The position numbers and the translations under genes were made by a program. Below the pieces are notes generated by a model that was given only the letters and a program-made list of their open reading frames with translations, was not told the DNA's origin and ran no database searches. From Enterococcus_D entomosocium (GTDB lineage: Bacteria; Bacillota; Bacilli; Lactobacillales; Enterococcaceae), in assembly GCF_030441895.1 (NCBI RefSeq), contig NZ_JARJAS010000001.1: a DNA stretch of 64,000 nt; one strand, 5' to 3'. Positions 1-7,553 of this stretch are shown here, piece by piece (positions within the stretch are counted from its first letter, which is position 1; each line of letters starts with the position of its first letter).

Positions 1-1
1 C

Positions 2-1717
2 CTTTCGGATTTGACTAGTCGGGCATTATTTTCACGGGCAACGATCGATCCGGCTGCCTTTATCAGTCAGATTTGCGGCTATGCAACGGAAGTGGCGGCA
101 GCAAACGATCTGTATGCCTCTGTTATGATGGCACAAGCGATTTTGGAATCTGGTTGGGGCGCCTCGACTTTGACGACCACGGCCAACAATATGTTTGGGA
201 TCAAAGGCAGCTACAACGGCCAATACGTGACGATGGATACGTATGAAGATGATGGTTCCGGCAATTATTATTTGATCAGCGCTAAGTTTCGGAAATACCC
301 ATCATTAAAAGAGTCTTTTGAAGACAATGCATATGTGTTGCGTAACACGAGTTTTTCTAGCGGCAACTACTATTACAGCGGTGCGTGGAAAAGCAATACG
401 ACCTCTTACACACAAGCGACCGCTTGGCTACAAGGGCGGTATGCAACCGATACTTCTTATGCCAGCAAATTAAACAATTTGATCAGTACGTATAATTTAA
501 CGCAATATGATACCGGCAGCTCAAATGCAGGCGGTGGCAATAGCAATGAAACGATCGTCAGTGATGAAACAGCGATCAATCAGCAGATGAAAACCACGTC
601 ATCTATGAATATTCGTTCCGATGCTTCCACCAGTGCCTCTATTACTGGTTCGTTAGCAGCTAATACGACGTTTACGGCAACGGCGACCAAAACCGGCACC
701 AGCGTCAATGGCAACACCACGTGGTATAAGATTTCTGGCAAAGGTTGGGTCAGCGGCGCGTATTTGACGAAGGTTTCGACCGACTCTTCAAACAACAATA
801 GCGGATCAGGCAACACCGGTTCTGACAATAGCAATTCCGGTACGACGATCAACAAGCAAATGAAGACGACGGAAGCGATGAATATTCGTTCTAGCGCGTC
901 CACTAGCGGATCAGTGGTAGGGTCACTTAGCAAAGGCACGACCTTTACTGCCACTTCCATGAAAACCGGCACATCAGTCAATGGCAACAAAAATTGGTAT
1001 TATGTCTCTGGCAAAGGTTGGGTCAGCGGTGCCTACCTTACTGAAGTGACCAACAATAATGCTTCTGAAGCGGAAAAAGAAGACAATGGTTCAAGTATCA
1101 ATCAACAAATGAAAACGACGGCCGCATTAAATGTCCGCTCCGATGCTTCTACCAGCAGCCGTGTTGTGACAACGCTTGGTCAAGGGGTGACCGTTACCGT
1201 GACAGCGAAAAAGAACGGCACTTCAGTGGAAGGCAATAAAACGTGGTACTACGTTTCTGGCAAAGGTTGGGTCAGTGGTGCCTACTTGACAACAACCAGC
1301 AGCTCTTCCAATAATAACGGTTCAACAACCACAAATCAGCAAATGAAAACCACCGAGATTTTAAATGTTCGTTCCGATGCTTCTACTAGCAGTAGTATTA
1401 CTGGTTCTTTAAGTAAAGGAGCAACCGTCACGGTTACCGCAACAAAAACCGGGACGACCGTCAATGGCACGAACAAATGGTATTATGTTTCTGGCAAAGG
1501 CTGGGTCAGTGGTGCCTACTTGACGTCTGCTAGCAGTGGGTCTTCTAATACGAATACCAGCAGCAGTTCAACGAAGACGCACACGGTGAAATCAGGGGAC
1601 AGCTTATGGTCACTGGCACAAAAATATAACACCAGCATCAGCCAACTCGCATCATGGAACAACATCAACAGCAGCTATACGATCTTTGTCGGTCAAAAAC
1701 TGATCGTTTCCAAGTAA
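2..1717 (+). CDS. N-acetylglucosaminidase autolysin with four SH3b repeats and LysM, 5' truncated
   Basis: Secreted peptidoglycan hydrolase. The reading frame is open to the first base, so the start and probably the signal peptide lie outside the window. Counting residues from a TTG at 11, the first ~165 residues form a glucosaminidase domain (Pfam Glucosaminidase type) with the expected catalytic Glu46 in AQAILESGWG. Ser/Asn/Gly-rich linkers then separate four bacterial SH3 repeats at about 189-253, 280-344, 363-427 and 441-505, each ending in SGKGWVSGAYLT. A LysM domain closes the protein (about 525-567, THTVKSGDSLW). SH3b and LysM bind the cell wall. A strong terminator follows directly. 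It likely acts in cell separation or wall turnover. Nothing ties it to the flagellar locus 10 kb away. Confidence 0.9.
   Translation, partial: LSDLTSRALFSRATIDPAAFISQICGYATEVAAANDLYASVMMAQAILESGWGASTLTTTANNMFGIKGSYNGQYVTMDTYEDDGSGNYYLISAKFRKYPSLKESFEDNAYVLRNTSFSSGNYYYSGAWKSNTTSYTQATAWLQGRYATDTSYASKLNNLISTYNLTQYDTGSSNAGGGNSNETIVSDETAINQQMKTTSSMNIRSDASTSASITGSLAANTTFTATATKTGTSVNGNTTWYKISGKGWVSGAYLTKVSTDSSNNNSGSGNTGSDNSNSGTTINKQMKTTEAMNIRSSASTSGSVVGSLSKGTTFTATSMKTGTSVNGNKNWYYVSGKGWVSGAYLTEVTNNNASEAEKEDNGSSINQQMKTTAALNVRSDASTSSRVVTTLGQGVTVTVTAKKNGTSVEGNKTWYYVSGKGWVSGAYLTTTSSSSNNNGSTTTNQQMKTTEILNVRSDASTSSSITGSLSKGATVTVTATKTGTTVNGTNKWYYVSGKGWVSGAYLTSASSGSSNTNTSSSSTKTHTVKSGDSLWSLAQKYNTSISQLASWNNINSSYTIFVGQKLIVSK
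575..1525 (+). repeat. four in-frame SH3b domain repeats
   Basis: Four ~65-residue units, spaced by 13-27 residue Ser/Asn-rich linkers, share the opening QQMKTT and the end SGKGWVSGAYLT. The DNA coding SGKGWVSGAY is nearly identical in all four copies (near 735, 1008, 1256 and 1490), so recent duplication or recombination between units is likely and copy number could vary between strains. Confidence 0.85.
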
Positions 1718-1722
1718 CAAGC

Positions 1723-1762
1723 AAAAAAACCGCGTGCAAGCCATTGGCTCACGCGGTTTTTT
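1723..1762 (+). terminator. Rho-independent terminator of autolysin
   Basis: AAAAAAACCGCGTG (1723-1736) pairs with CACGCGGTTTTTT (1750-1762) around a 13-base loop, ending in a T-run. It lies six bases after the stop codon. Confidence 0.85.
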
Positions 1763-1840
1763 ATGATGGATCCGCTTCTTCCGGAGCAGCTAGTTTTTTT
1801 TCAAGAAACCGCTTGTTTTTCGTAAGCGCAATCAAACTAT

Positions 1841-1870
1841 TTGGTCAATCATAGAACCCTGCGTTAGAAT
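1841..1870 (+). promoter_or_regulatory. probable sigma-A promoter of stress protein gene
   Basis: TTGGTC (1841-1846), 18-base spacer, TAGAAT (1865-1870). The leader that follows has a small hairpin, GCAAT AGAA ATTGC. The match is moderate. No stress-sigma motif was recognised. Confidence 0.4.
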
Positions 1871-1957
1871 GAAAGAAGCAATAGAAATTGCTAGTTTTAA
1901 AGGAATTGCTTCAGAACCAGAACGATCGAAGCGTACACAAAATAAGGAGGATTTCAC

Positions 1958-2461
1958 ATGCACAACAGAAACCTAACGATTATTGGCAGTTACGACACTC
2001 GAACAGAAGTATTACCGGTTATTGAGCAATTGACAAACGAAGGCTATGGCAAAGAGGATATCGTGCTGTTTGCGAATCAAACAGTCATCGATCAATTTGG
2101 GTTAGAATCCATCGATGATGTGGAAGTGGAGCAGGCAGCTAGTGAGGATGAAGATCGTTCGCTTTGGGAAAAAATCAAAGATGCTTTTTCTTTCGGCGAT
2201 TCCGCTCATAGGCATGATGAGCATGATCCGTTATATGGTTATCGTGATGACCTTGAACGAGACAAACTCGTTGTCGGTGTCTACGATTATCAGCCGATGG
2301 ACAAAATAACCGATCGTGATGCAGATACTGGTCCGATCATCGATCAACCGTTACCAGGTGAAACAGCAATGCCAGATGAGTCCGTCCATCCAACGCCCCG
2401 CATGGGAGACAGCGATATTGAAGCACCGATCCATGACCCCAACCATCTGCGTAACTTATAA
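1958..2461 (+). CDS. general stress protein, YflT/GSP17M-like
   Basis: Small cytoplasmic acidic protein of 167 residues. The N-terminal ~70 residues (NLTIIGSYDTRTEVLPVIEQ, EGYGKEDIVLFAN) match the heat-induced stress protein YflT / general stress protein 17M family, whose biochemical role is unknown. The C-terminal half is rich in Asp, Glu, His and Pro and looks disordered. The start is fixed by AAGGAGG ten bases upstream of ATG. It is monocistronic: its own promoter is near 1841 and a terminator lies at 2547-2584. Induction by stress is inferred from the family only. Confidence 0.75.
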   Translation: MHNRNLTIIGSYDTRTEVLPVIEQLTNEGYGKEDIVLFANQTVIDQFGLESIDDVEVEQAASEDEDRSLWEKIKDAFSFGDSAHRHDEHDPLYGYRDDLERDKLVVGVYDYQPMDKITDRDADTGPIIDQPLPGETAMPDESVHPTPRMGDSDIEAPIHDPNHLRNL

Positions 2462-2499
2462 ATAGAAGGGGTTAAACAATAAAGGAATCATTAAAGCCA

Positions 2500-2577
2500 G
2501 AGGAACAAGCGTCCGTCGTATCTGCCAACCCTTAGTGAAGGGATGGGCCCGCAGGTGATCGGCAGTTGTCCTCGGGC
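2500..2577 (+). other. structured RNA-like element with mutually exclusive stems
   Basis: Three nested pairings are visible. GAGG-ACAA (2500-2508, one bulged A) pairs with TTGTCCTC (2566-2573). CTGCC (2522-2526) pairs with GGCAG (2561-2565). CCCTT-AGTG-AAGGG forms a hairpin (2529-2542). Bases 2570-2573 are also needed for the terminator stem at 2547-2577, so the two folds exclude each other. It matches no riboswitch class I recognise. A new promoter lies downstream, so it may be a 3' UTR or a small RNA rather than a leader. Confidence 0.35.
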
Positions 2578-2584
2578 TTTTTTT
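2547..2584 (+). terminator. Rho-independent terminator
   Basis: GCCCG-c-AGG (2547-2555) pairs with CCTCGGGC (2570-2577), followed by seven Ts. It ends the stress protein transcript or a small RNA. Confidence 0.75.
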
Positions 2585-2632
2585 GTGCAACGGACAATTA
2601 TGTCTTTGTCATTTTTGAAAATAAAACTTAAT

Positions 2633-2661
2633 TTGTTGACGATTGCTTTTTTTTGTATAAT
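2633..2661 (+). promoter_or_regulatory. sigma-A promoter of Ser-rich secreted protein
   Basis: TATAAT at 2656-2661. TTGTTG (2633-2638) gives a 17-base spacer; the overlapping TTGACG (2636-2641) would give 14. Only this promoter lies between the terminator and the next gene. Confidence 0.6.
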
Positions 2662-2727
2662 ATAAGAATGAGATAGAGCGTTGTCGGAAGAGCCAACCAC
2701 ATTTTTGGGGAAAGGATGGGGAGTGCG

Positions 2728-3294
2728 ATGAAATTCAAGTTCAATATGCAGTCGGCATTAGTCAGTTGTTTTGTTGCGGTTTTTTTGAGTGTGGCGATCA
2801 ATCAAGACGCCAATGCCTTTGTGGCTGCGCCCTTTGTACGAGATTCTTCCAGTAGTTCCTCCGAGCCACCTTACCAGACAGCAAGCAGCAGTATCGAAGA
2901 AACCTCTGATTCCAGTCAGATTTTTTATGAAGCCAGTGTTAGTTCTTACACATCGTCTTCAACGACTAGTCGCTCGATCGAAGCGTCGACAAATGAAGGC
3001 ACGTCTGTTTCCGTAAGTGAAGCAGAGACAGATCCTAGCGTCAGCACTTCTGCAAGTAGCGAAAGCAGTTCGAGTACCGCGCCGAGTGGCGGATCAACCA
3101 CCAACAGCGATACTTCTAGCAGTAGCGCTAGCAGCAGTTCTTCAAGCTCTTCCAGTACGAGTTCGACCAGTACTACAACAAGCAGCTCCAGCAGTGAAAC
3201 GACTGAGCCGTCTTCAGAAACCTCCAATAGCGACGACGAAGCCGCGGAAGATACGAGTGAAAATGTTGATCTAACAGTCGAAGGGGCTCACTGA
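2728..3294 (+). CDS. Ser/Thr-rich low-complexity secreted protein, unknown function
   Basis: I do not recognise a family. The chosen ATG (2728) has GGGGAG four bases upstream; an in-frame ATG at 2716 abuts its own RBS. The 188-residue product opens with a signal peptide (MKFKFNMQSALVSCFVAVFL, then cleavage near DANAFVA). About 150 residues of Ser, Thr, Glu and Asp follow with long Ser runs. The end is acidic and there is no LPXTG, LysM, SH3 or membrane anchor, so it is probably released or only loosely held. The mucin-like composition suggests a disordered, possibly glycosylated surface or secreted protein; that is inference. It has its own promoter and terminator. Confidence 0.7.
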   Translation: MKFKFNMQSALVSCFVAVFLSVAINQDANAFVAAPFVRDSSSSSSEPPYQTASSSIEETSDSSQIFYEASVSSYTSSSTTSRSIEASTNEGTSVSVSEAETDPSVSTSASSESSSSTAPSGGSTTNSDTSSSSASSSSSSSSSTSSTSTTTSSSSSETTEPSSETSNSDDEAAEDTSENVDLTVEGAH

Positions 3295-3335
3295 GCCTGA
3301 CTGTAAAAATCAATCTCATCTAAAGGGACCATTTC

Positions 3336-3361
3336 AGCTAGGCCTTGTGCCTAGCTTTTTT
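3336..3361 (+). terminator. Rho-independent terminator
   Basis: Perfect 8-bp stem AGCTAGGC / GCCTAGCT (3336-3343, 3349-3356) with a 5-base loop and a T-run. It ends the Ser-rich gene. I see no supported gene in the ~230 bases between here and psiE. Confidence 0.9.
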
Positions 3362-3566
3362 ATTTGCTTATGTTCAGAGCCACGAACACACCAAGTGCAC
3401 GAAGGATGCGCGATTCCTCACTCTGAGACTTCAAAAAGTAGCAAAGAGGAAGGTTTTTTGGAGGATTGCTGGAACAGAAAAGAGCTGTCTTACGTTTTTA
3501 TTCACTGCCTCCATAAAAAAAGCTGCACTTGCAAGCATATCATAAAGTGATTCTGAGTAGTTTCGC

Positions 3567-3572
3567 TATAAT
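3567..3572 (+). promoter_or_regulatory. probable -10 box of psiE
   Basis: TATAAT lies 20 bases before the psiE ATG. No convincing -35 hexamer is visible. No Pho box was recognised. Confidence 0.4.
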
Positions 3573-3591
3573 AAGTGCGAGGAGGGGTGTT

Positions 3592-4005
3592 ATGGGAAAG
3601 TATTTTAAGCACTTCGAAAAATTGATTAGTGTTGTGGTTGATATTATGTTAGGACTGTTGGTTCTGTTGGTTTTGGTGGTGATGGCGGAAGCGATCTACA
3701 AAATCGTTGTCCATGTGATCCCACTGCATGAAGTTAGCGATCTTTCTTTATTGATCGAAGAGATCGCGACATTGTTTATTTTACTGGAAATTATTTTGAT
3801 GTTATTGCGTTACGTAAAAGAAGGTCACCATATTCCGGTGCGTTACTTGATTTTGATCAGTATCACAGCAATTTTAAGAGAGCTGCTTTTAGCGCAAGGA
3901 AAAGGGTTAGAAACGCTCTTTTTGGCGTTAGCGATCTTGGTCTTGATCATTGTGCTGCAGGCGTTGGAAAAACTCAAAGCCTTTCATAGTTCCAAAGGAC
4001 TGTAA
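3592..4005 (+). CDS. psiE: PsiE-family membrane protein
   Basis: Integral membrane protein of 137 residues with about four hydrophobic segments (roughly 12-35, 55-72, 80-98, 105-125) and an internal motif VRYLILISITAILRELLL typical of the phosphate-starvation-inducible PsiE family (Pfam PF06146). Its molecular role is unknown; in E. coli it responds to phosphate limitation. The start is set by GAGGAGGGG five bases before the ATG at 3592. A longer in-frame start at 3529 would cover the -10 box and is rejected. It shares a terminator with the convergent fbp gene. Confidence 0.8.
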   Translation: MGKYFKHFEKLISVVVDIMLGLLVLLVLVVMAEAIYKIVVHVIPLHEVSDLSLLIEEIATLFILLEIILMLLRYVKEGHHIPVRYLILISITAILRELLLAQGKGLETLFLALAILVLIIVLQALEKLKAFHSSKGL

Positions 4006-4060
4006 AAAAAATCATCCGATTGGTTGACGAATGACTCGTCAAGGGATCGGATGATTTTTT
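4006..4060. terminator. bidirectional terminator between psiE and fbp
   Basis: AAAAAATCATCCGAT (ending 4020) pairs with ATCGGATGATTTTTT (4046-4060). The A-run and T-run on the two sides serve both converging genes; the stem runs into the fbp 3' end (stop codon at 4039). Confidence 0.85.
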
Positions 4061-5910
4061 AATTCTTCAAAAAGCACTCGGCTTTCTTGCTGCAGCCGCT
4101 TGCCGATATCTGTTTGGCCTACCGTTGTTCTTTCCGTTTGCCGCACGACGATTTTTTTCTGAGTGACGATGTCACGTCGCTGCTGGATGGCTTGCTGGCG
4201 ATCTGTAAAGGGTTGATGCGCCGCCAAGGTCATGCCGAAGGAATTTGACAACAGCGTGTAACCGGCAATGCCTGTGACTGATTGGTAGGAGCGAGAGAGT
4301 CCGCCATCGATCACCAACAAACGACCATTTGCCTTGATGGGCGTCTCGCCTTTACGCACTTTGACAGGGGTATGGCCATTGATGATGTGACCTGTCGACG
4401 GCAGACCGAAGGCAGCTAGGACACGGCAGCAGAAGTCTTCGTTTTCCCTTAAAGAATAATAGGCATTTTTTTGTTCCTTATGAGTGTTGTGATCTTCTAT
4501 AAAGTAGCGCTCAAAGGTTTTCATGGCTTTTTTGCCGAAGAGGGAAGAGCCTTCGCCACACCAAAGATACCAGATCATATCGGTGGCAAGGTCTGTTTGG
4601 TTTTCTGGTTGGGCAAAACTTTCCTGCAAACATTGCTGAAAAAAGTCCATCAACGCTTTGCCTGCCAAGGGCTGCTGCTGGAAAGTAAAGGCCAGGAAAT
4701 CGCCGTTTTCCCGACAAGGCAGGCAGCCGTGATACAGTAGGTTGTCGTTGAAGCGCTGGTACAATGTACCATGCTCGACCAAAAAGCGCATATGCGCAGC
4801 TAAGCGGGGCGAGCGTTGAAATTGGCTCAGCAAATCTTGCAGTACTTCATGTTCTTCGGCTGTCAAACGGTAAGGATCATCGGGATCTACTAGTTGAAAA
4901 CAGCCGTTGATCAAAGGATAGGTCTGGTCTAGCTGGATTTGTTGTCGATCTTGAGACAAGCGATGCAATAAGCAGCGCTCTGCCATCGCAAATGCCGGTC
5001 GCCGCTGGATCACGGCTGCTTCGACTTTGAATTGGATGATGGCAAATGCCTGCTGCAAAAGCATGGCGGCTTTTTTTTGCTGGCTTGATAAAGGGTCCAC
5101 TGTTTTTTGCGGATAAAAGCCGGCATTTTCTGTGTAATATTTTTGGCTAAAAGCCAGTGCTTTTGATAGATCGATCCCATAACCATCTTGTAATAATGCC
5201 AAATTGCCGTAGCGAGCAGCGATGCGGATCGTATTGGCCAAACAGGGCAGCGAGCCGCAAAAGCTACCGATCCACAAGATATCATGGTTGCCTAGCTGAA
5301 TATCCAGTGAAGGCAAAGTCATCAAGCGATCGACGATTTTGTCTGGCGCCGGTCCTCGATCATAGATATCGCCTAAGACATGGAGATGGTCCACTACGAA
5401 ACGCTGAATCAAGTACGCCAGTTCTTGGCAAAAAAGCGGGGCTGCCTCTAATTCAATGATCTTATCAAAAATCGCCTGATAGTAAGCTTCTTTATTGAAG
5501 TCGGCATCATATTGGTACAACAGTTCTTCTAAGATGTAAGCAAAAGAAGTCGGCAATGCTTTGCGTACCTTGGAGCGTGTGTATTTACTGGAAGTAAAGC
5601 GGGCAACTTTCACTAGCTGTGCCATCTTCAAGCGCCAATCGGCAGGGGTCCAGGCCTGTTCTTGTAATAGCTCCTCTGGATAATAAATGACAAAACAGAG
5701 TTCGGTCTGTTCTTCTTTCGTCAAGACACCGGTAAACAAAGTCTCGACTTTTTCTCGAATACTGCCAGAACCATTCCGCAAAATATGGTCAAAGGCATCG
5801 TATTCGCCATGCAGATCGCTGACAAAATGCTCGGTAGCTTTCGGCAGCTGCTGGATGGCTTCCAAGTTGATGATCTCGATCAGGTTTGCCAAGGTGTCTT
5901 TATTGAACAT
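4039..5910 (-). CDS. fbp: fructose-1,6-bisphosphatase class III
   Basis: Gluconeogenic enzyme removing the 1-phosphate of fructose 1,6-bisphosphate. It has 623 residues, usual for the Firmicute class III (FBPase_2) family, and shows the metallophosphoesterase motifs SDLHGEYDAF, LGDIYDRGP, LGNHDILW and a late NGHTPVK. The ATG at 5910 (MFNKDTLANL) is chosen over a TTG at 5937 that lacks an RBS. It overlaps the end of ppsR by 11 bases, so it is probably translationally coupled to it. With ppsR, the CcpN-like repressor and divergent ppdK it forms a gluconeogenesis block. Confidence 0.93.
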   Translation of the reverse strand: MFNKDTLANLIEIINLEAIQQLPKATEHFVSDLHGEYDAFDHILRNGSGSIREKVETLFTGVLTKEEQTELCFVIYYPEELLQEQAWTPADWRLKMAQLVKVARFTSSKYTRSKVRKALPTSFAYILEELLYQYDADFNKEAYYQAIFDKIIELEAAPLFCQELAYLIQRFVVDHLHVLGDIYDRGPAPDKIVDRLMTLPSLDIQLGNHDILWIGSFCGSLPCLANTIRIAARYGNLALLQDGYGIDLSKALAFSQKYYTENAGFYPQKTVDPLSSQQKKAAMLLQQAFAIIQFKVEAAVIQRRPAFAMAERCLLHRLSQDRQQIQLDQTYPLINGCFQLVDPDDPYRLTAEEHEVLQDLLSQFQRSPRLAAHMRFLVEHGTLYQRFNDNLLYHGCLPCRENGDFLAFTFQQQPLAGKALMDFFQQCLQESFAQPENQTDLATDMIWYLWCGEGSSLFGKKAMKTFERYFIEDHNTHKEQKNAYYSLRENEDFCCRVLAAFGLPSTGHIINGHTPVKVRKGETPIKANGRLLVIDGGLSRSYQSVTGIAGYTLLSNSFGMTLAAHQPFTDRQQAIQQRRDIVTQKKIVVRQTERTTVGQTDIGKRLQQESRVLFEELKNHPIP

Positions 5911-6718
5911 GGGCCTGTTCTTTGGCTTGTTCTTCAATCAGCATCGCGCTTTCTTCAATGGAGCGTTTGCTGACATCGATCACCGGAATGTTCAGCTTTT
6001 TGAACCATTCATTCGCGTAGGCTAATTCTGCTTCGATTCGTTCACAATTGGTGTAATGGGTTTCTTCTTTCAAGCCCAATGAATGCATCCGGGACCGCCG
6101 GATTTCCGTAAGGGATTCTGGATTCGTAGTCAAACCGACCATTTTCCGTGGGTCTACTTGGTGCACTTCGGCTGGCAAAGCGACTTCAGGAATCAAAGGC
6201 AGATTCGCCACTTTGTAGCCGCGATTTGCCATGTATAGGCTCAATGGGGTCTTTGAGGTTCGCGAAACCCCTAATAGGACAAAGTCAGCATCGAGAAATC
6301 CCCGTGGGTCTTTGCCGTCGTCGTATTTCACCGCAAATTCCATCGCGGCCACCCGGCTGAAATATGCTTGGTTCAAGCGATGCAAGGCACCAGGCTCTTG
6401 GACGGCTTCTACACCGAATGTTTTTTCCAGCATCGTGGTCAAGGGCGACATAAAGTCGACATGCTGCAAGCCAGTCCGTTTGGCAAAGGCATCAACAAAA
6501 GCGACTAATTCTTTATTGACTAAGGTGGTAACGACGATCGATTTGTCTAGCAAGGCATCTTTGAGGATCTCGCCTAAGCTCTCTTCATCATTAGTAAAGG
6601 GAAAGAGCTGGATATCTGAAAGGTCGATCGTGGGAAACTGCGCGGAAACGGCGGCGATCAGCTTTTGTGCCGTTTCGCCTACGGAATCTGAAATCAAATA
6701 TATTCGAACGTTCTTCAT
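5900..6718 (-). CDS. ppsR: pyruvate, phosphate dikinase regulatory protein (bifunctional kinase/Pi-phosphorylase)
   Basis: Controls pyruvate phosphate dikinase by ADP-dependent phosphorylation of a Thr next to the catalytic His and by Pi-dependent removal. The 272-residue product has the family start YLISDSVGETAQKL and the P-loop-like VLLGVSRTSKTPLS at about 150-163, followed by YKVANLPLIPE (Kinase-PPPase / DUF299). An RBS AGGGGG precedes the ATG. It lies 12 bases after the CcpN-like gene in the same operon. Its expected target, ppdK, is the divergent neighbour and carries the expected T-S-H site. Confidence 0.93.
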   Translation of the reverse strand: MKNVRIYLISDSVGETAQKLIAAVSAQFPTIDLSDIQLFPFTNDEESLGEILKDALLDKSIVVTTLVNKELVAFVDAFAKRTGLQHVDFMSPLTTMLEKTFGVEAVQEPGALHRLNQAYFSRVAAMEFAVKYDDGKDPRGFLDADFVLLGVSRTSKTPLSLYMANRGYKVANLPLIPEVALPAEVHQVDPRKMVGLTTNPESLTEIRRSRMHSLGLKEETHYTNCERIEAELAYANEWFKKLNIPVIDVSKRSIEESAMLIEEQAKEQAHVQ

Positions 6719-6730
6719 TGTTTTTGCCCC

Positions 6731-7366
6731 CTAAAAGTGTGTGTTGTCACTGTCATTGCCTGCTTGAATAAAGTAATTCATCAGCCGCGTCTTCGTGATT
6801 TTGCCGATGACTTTTTTTGGTTCCTGTGGATCGACCACTGGCAAGGTATCGACTTCATGTCGTCCTAACAACGTACCAGCCGTCAAGATCGTTTCTTCCG
6901 GTGTGATGGTCACGATGTTAGGCATGCGAGTCATGATCATCGCTACGGGTGTTTTTTCCGGTGCGGCATTGCTGATCGCAAAGCGCAGCAGATCTTTGCG
7001 GGAGAGTACCCCAATCAGTTCGTCTTGGTCATTTTTGACATAGAGGGAACCGACATCGTACATAAACAAAGTCGTGACTGCTTCATAAACGGAGACCGTT
7101 TGTGAGATCAGCAACGGTGGGATCATGACTTCTGCAACTTTGGTATGGTAGAGTTTTTCGAAAAGCAAAGGCTCAACGGTTTGTCCTGTGTAGAAATAGC
7201 CGACTTTCGGTCGGGCGTCTAATAAACCGGTCATGGTCAAAATCGATAAGTCATTCCGCAAGGTTGCGCGGCTCAAACCCAACTGCTTCGCAATGGTCTC
7301 CCCACTGATCGGCTGATGCTCTTTGACGATCTCAATGATTTTCATTTGTCTTTGGCTTAATTCCAA
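6731..7366 (-). CDS. ccpN: CcpN-like repressor (HTH plus two CBS domains)
   Basis: DNA-binding regulator of 211 residues. The N-terminal winged helix (about 1-62; ETIAKQLGLSRATLRNDLSI) is followed by two CBS domains (about 80-135 and 142-205). This is the CcpN/YqzB layout. In Bacillus subtilis CcpN represses gluconeogenic genes when glucose is present and is co-transcribed with yqfL, a ppsR homologue, as here. The start is TTG at 7366 with GAAGGTG upstream. Candidate operators sit in the shared control region with ppdK, and one lies just upstream of this gene. The CBS pair probably senses a nucleotide. Confidence 0.88.
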   Translation of the reverse strand: MELSQRQMKIIEIVKEHQPISGETIAKQLGLSRATLRNDLSILTMTGLLDARPKVGYFYTGQTVEPLLFEKLYHTKVAEVMIPPLLISQTVSVYEAVTTLFMYDVGSLYVKNDQDELIGVLSRKDLLRFAISNAAPEKTPVAMIMTRMPNIVTITPEETILTAGTLLGRHEVDTLPVVDPQEPKKVIGKITKTRLMNYFIQAGNDSDNTHF

Positions 7367-7387
7367 TGTGTCACCTTCTTTCTTTTA

Positions 7388-7398
7388 TGTGCTATGCT
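7388..7398 (+). promoter_or_regulatory. candidate CcpN operator upstream of ccpN
   Basis: TGTGCTATGCT matches 10 of 11 positions of the CcpN core TRTGHYATAYW as I recall it from B. subtilis. It lies 22 bases upstream of the ccpN start, which would fit autoregulation. Confidence 0.4.
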
Positions 7399-7481
7399 AT
7401 TGATTATATGATTTTCCGAATGAAAAGGCAATCCTTCTCTTTTAAAAAGGATAAATCCCTTAAAAGTTTTCTTTTTTTGGC

Positions 7482-7511
7482 TTGACGATTAAATGTGCCA
7501 TACTATATACT
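7482..7511 (+). promoter_or_regulatory. sigma-A promoter of ppdK
   Basis: TTGACG (7482-7487), 18-base spacer, TATACT (7506-7511). The transcript would have a leader of about 35 bases before the ppdK RBS AAAGGAGG. Confidence 0.65.
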
Positions 7512-7540
7512 GCTAATTAATCGAAATAGTATATAACATT
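7494..7540. promoter_or_regulatory. candidate CcpN operator pair at the ppdK promoter
   Basis: TGTGCCATACT (7494-7504, + strand) fits the recalled CcpN core TRTGHYATAYW at all 11 positions and lies between the -35 and -10. AATGTTATATA on the - strand (7530-7540) fits 10 of 11 and lies downstream of the -10. Two flanking, inverted sites fit cooperative repression of ppdK by the adjacent CcpN-like protein. Confidence 0.5.
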
Positions 7541-7553
7541 TAAAAGGAGGAAC

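Noticed and set aside
575..1525. CRISPR-like repeats
   Set aside because: The repeats are coding SH3 domains of ~65 codons, not short repeats with spacers.
2500..2577. Known riboswitch upstream of the Ser-rich gene
   Set aside because: No conserved core of the classes I know was recognised and a new promoter lies before the gene; kept only as an unnamed structured element.
3345..3550. Short frames between the Ser-rich gene and psiE
   Set aside because: They start inside the terminator T-run and have no RBS or family likeness.
4016..4026. CCGAT as a sigma-28 -10 near psiE
   Set aside because: It is part of the bidirectional terminator stem and has no TTAA at the right distance or late gene downstream.
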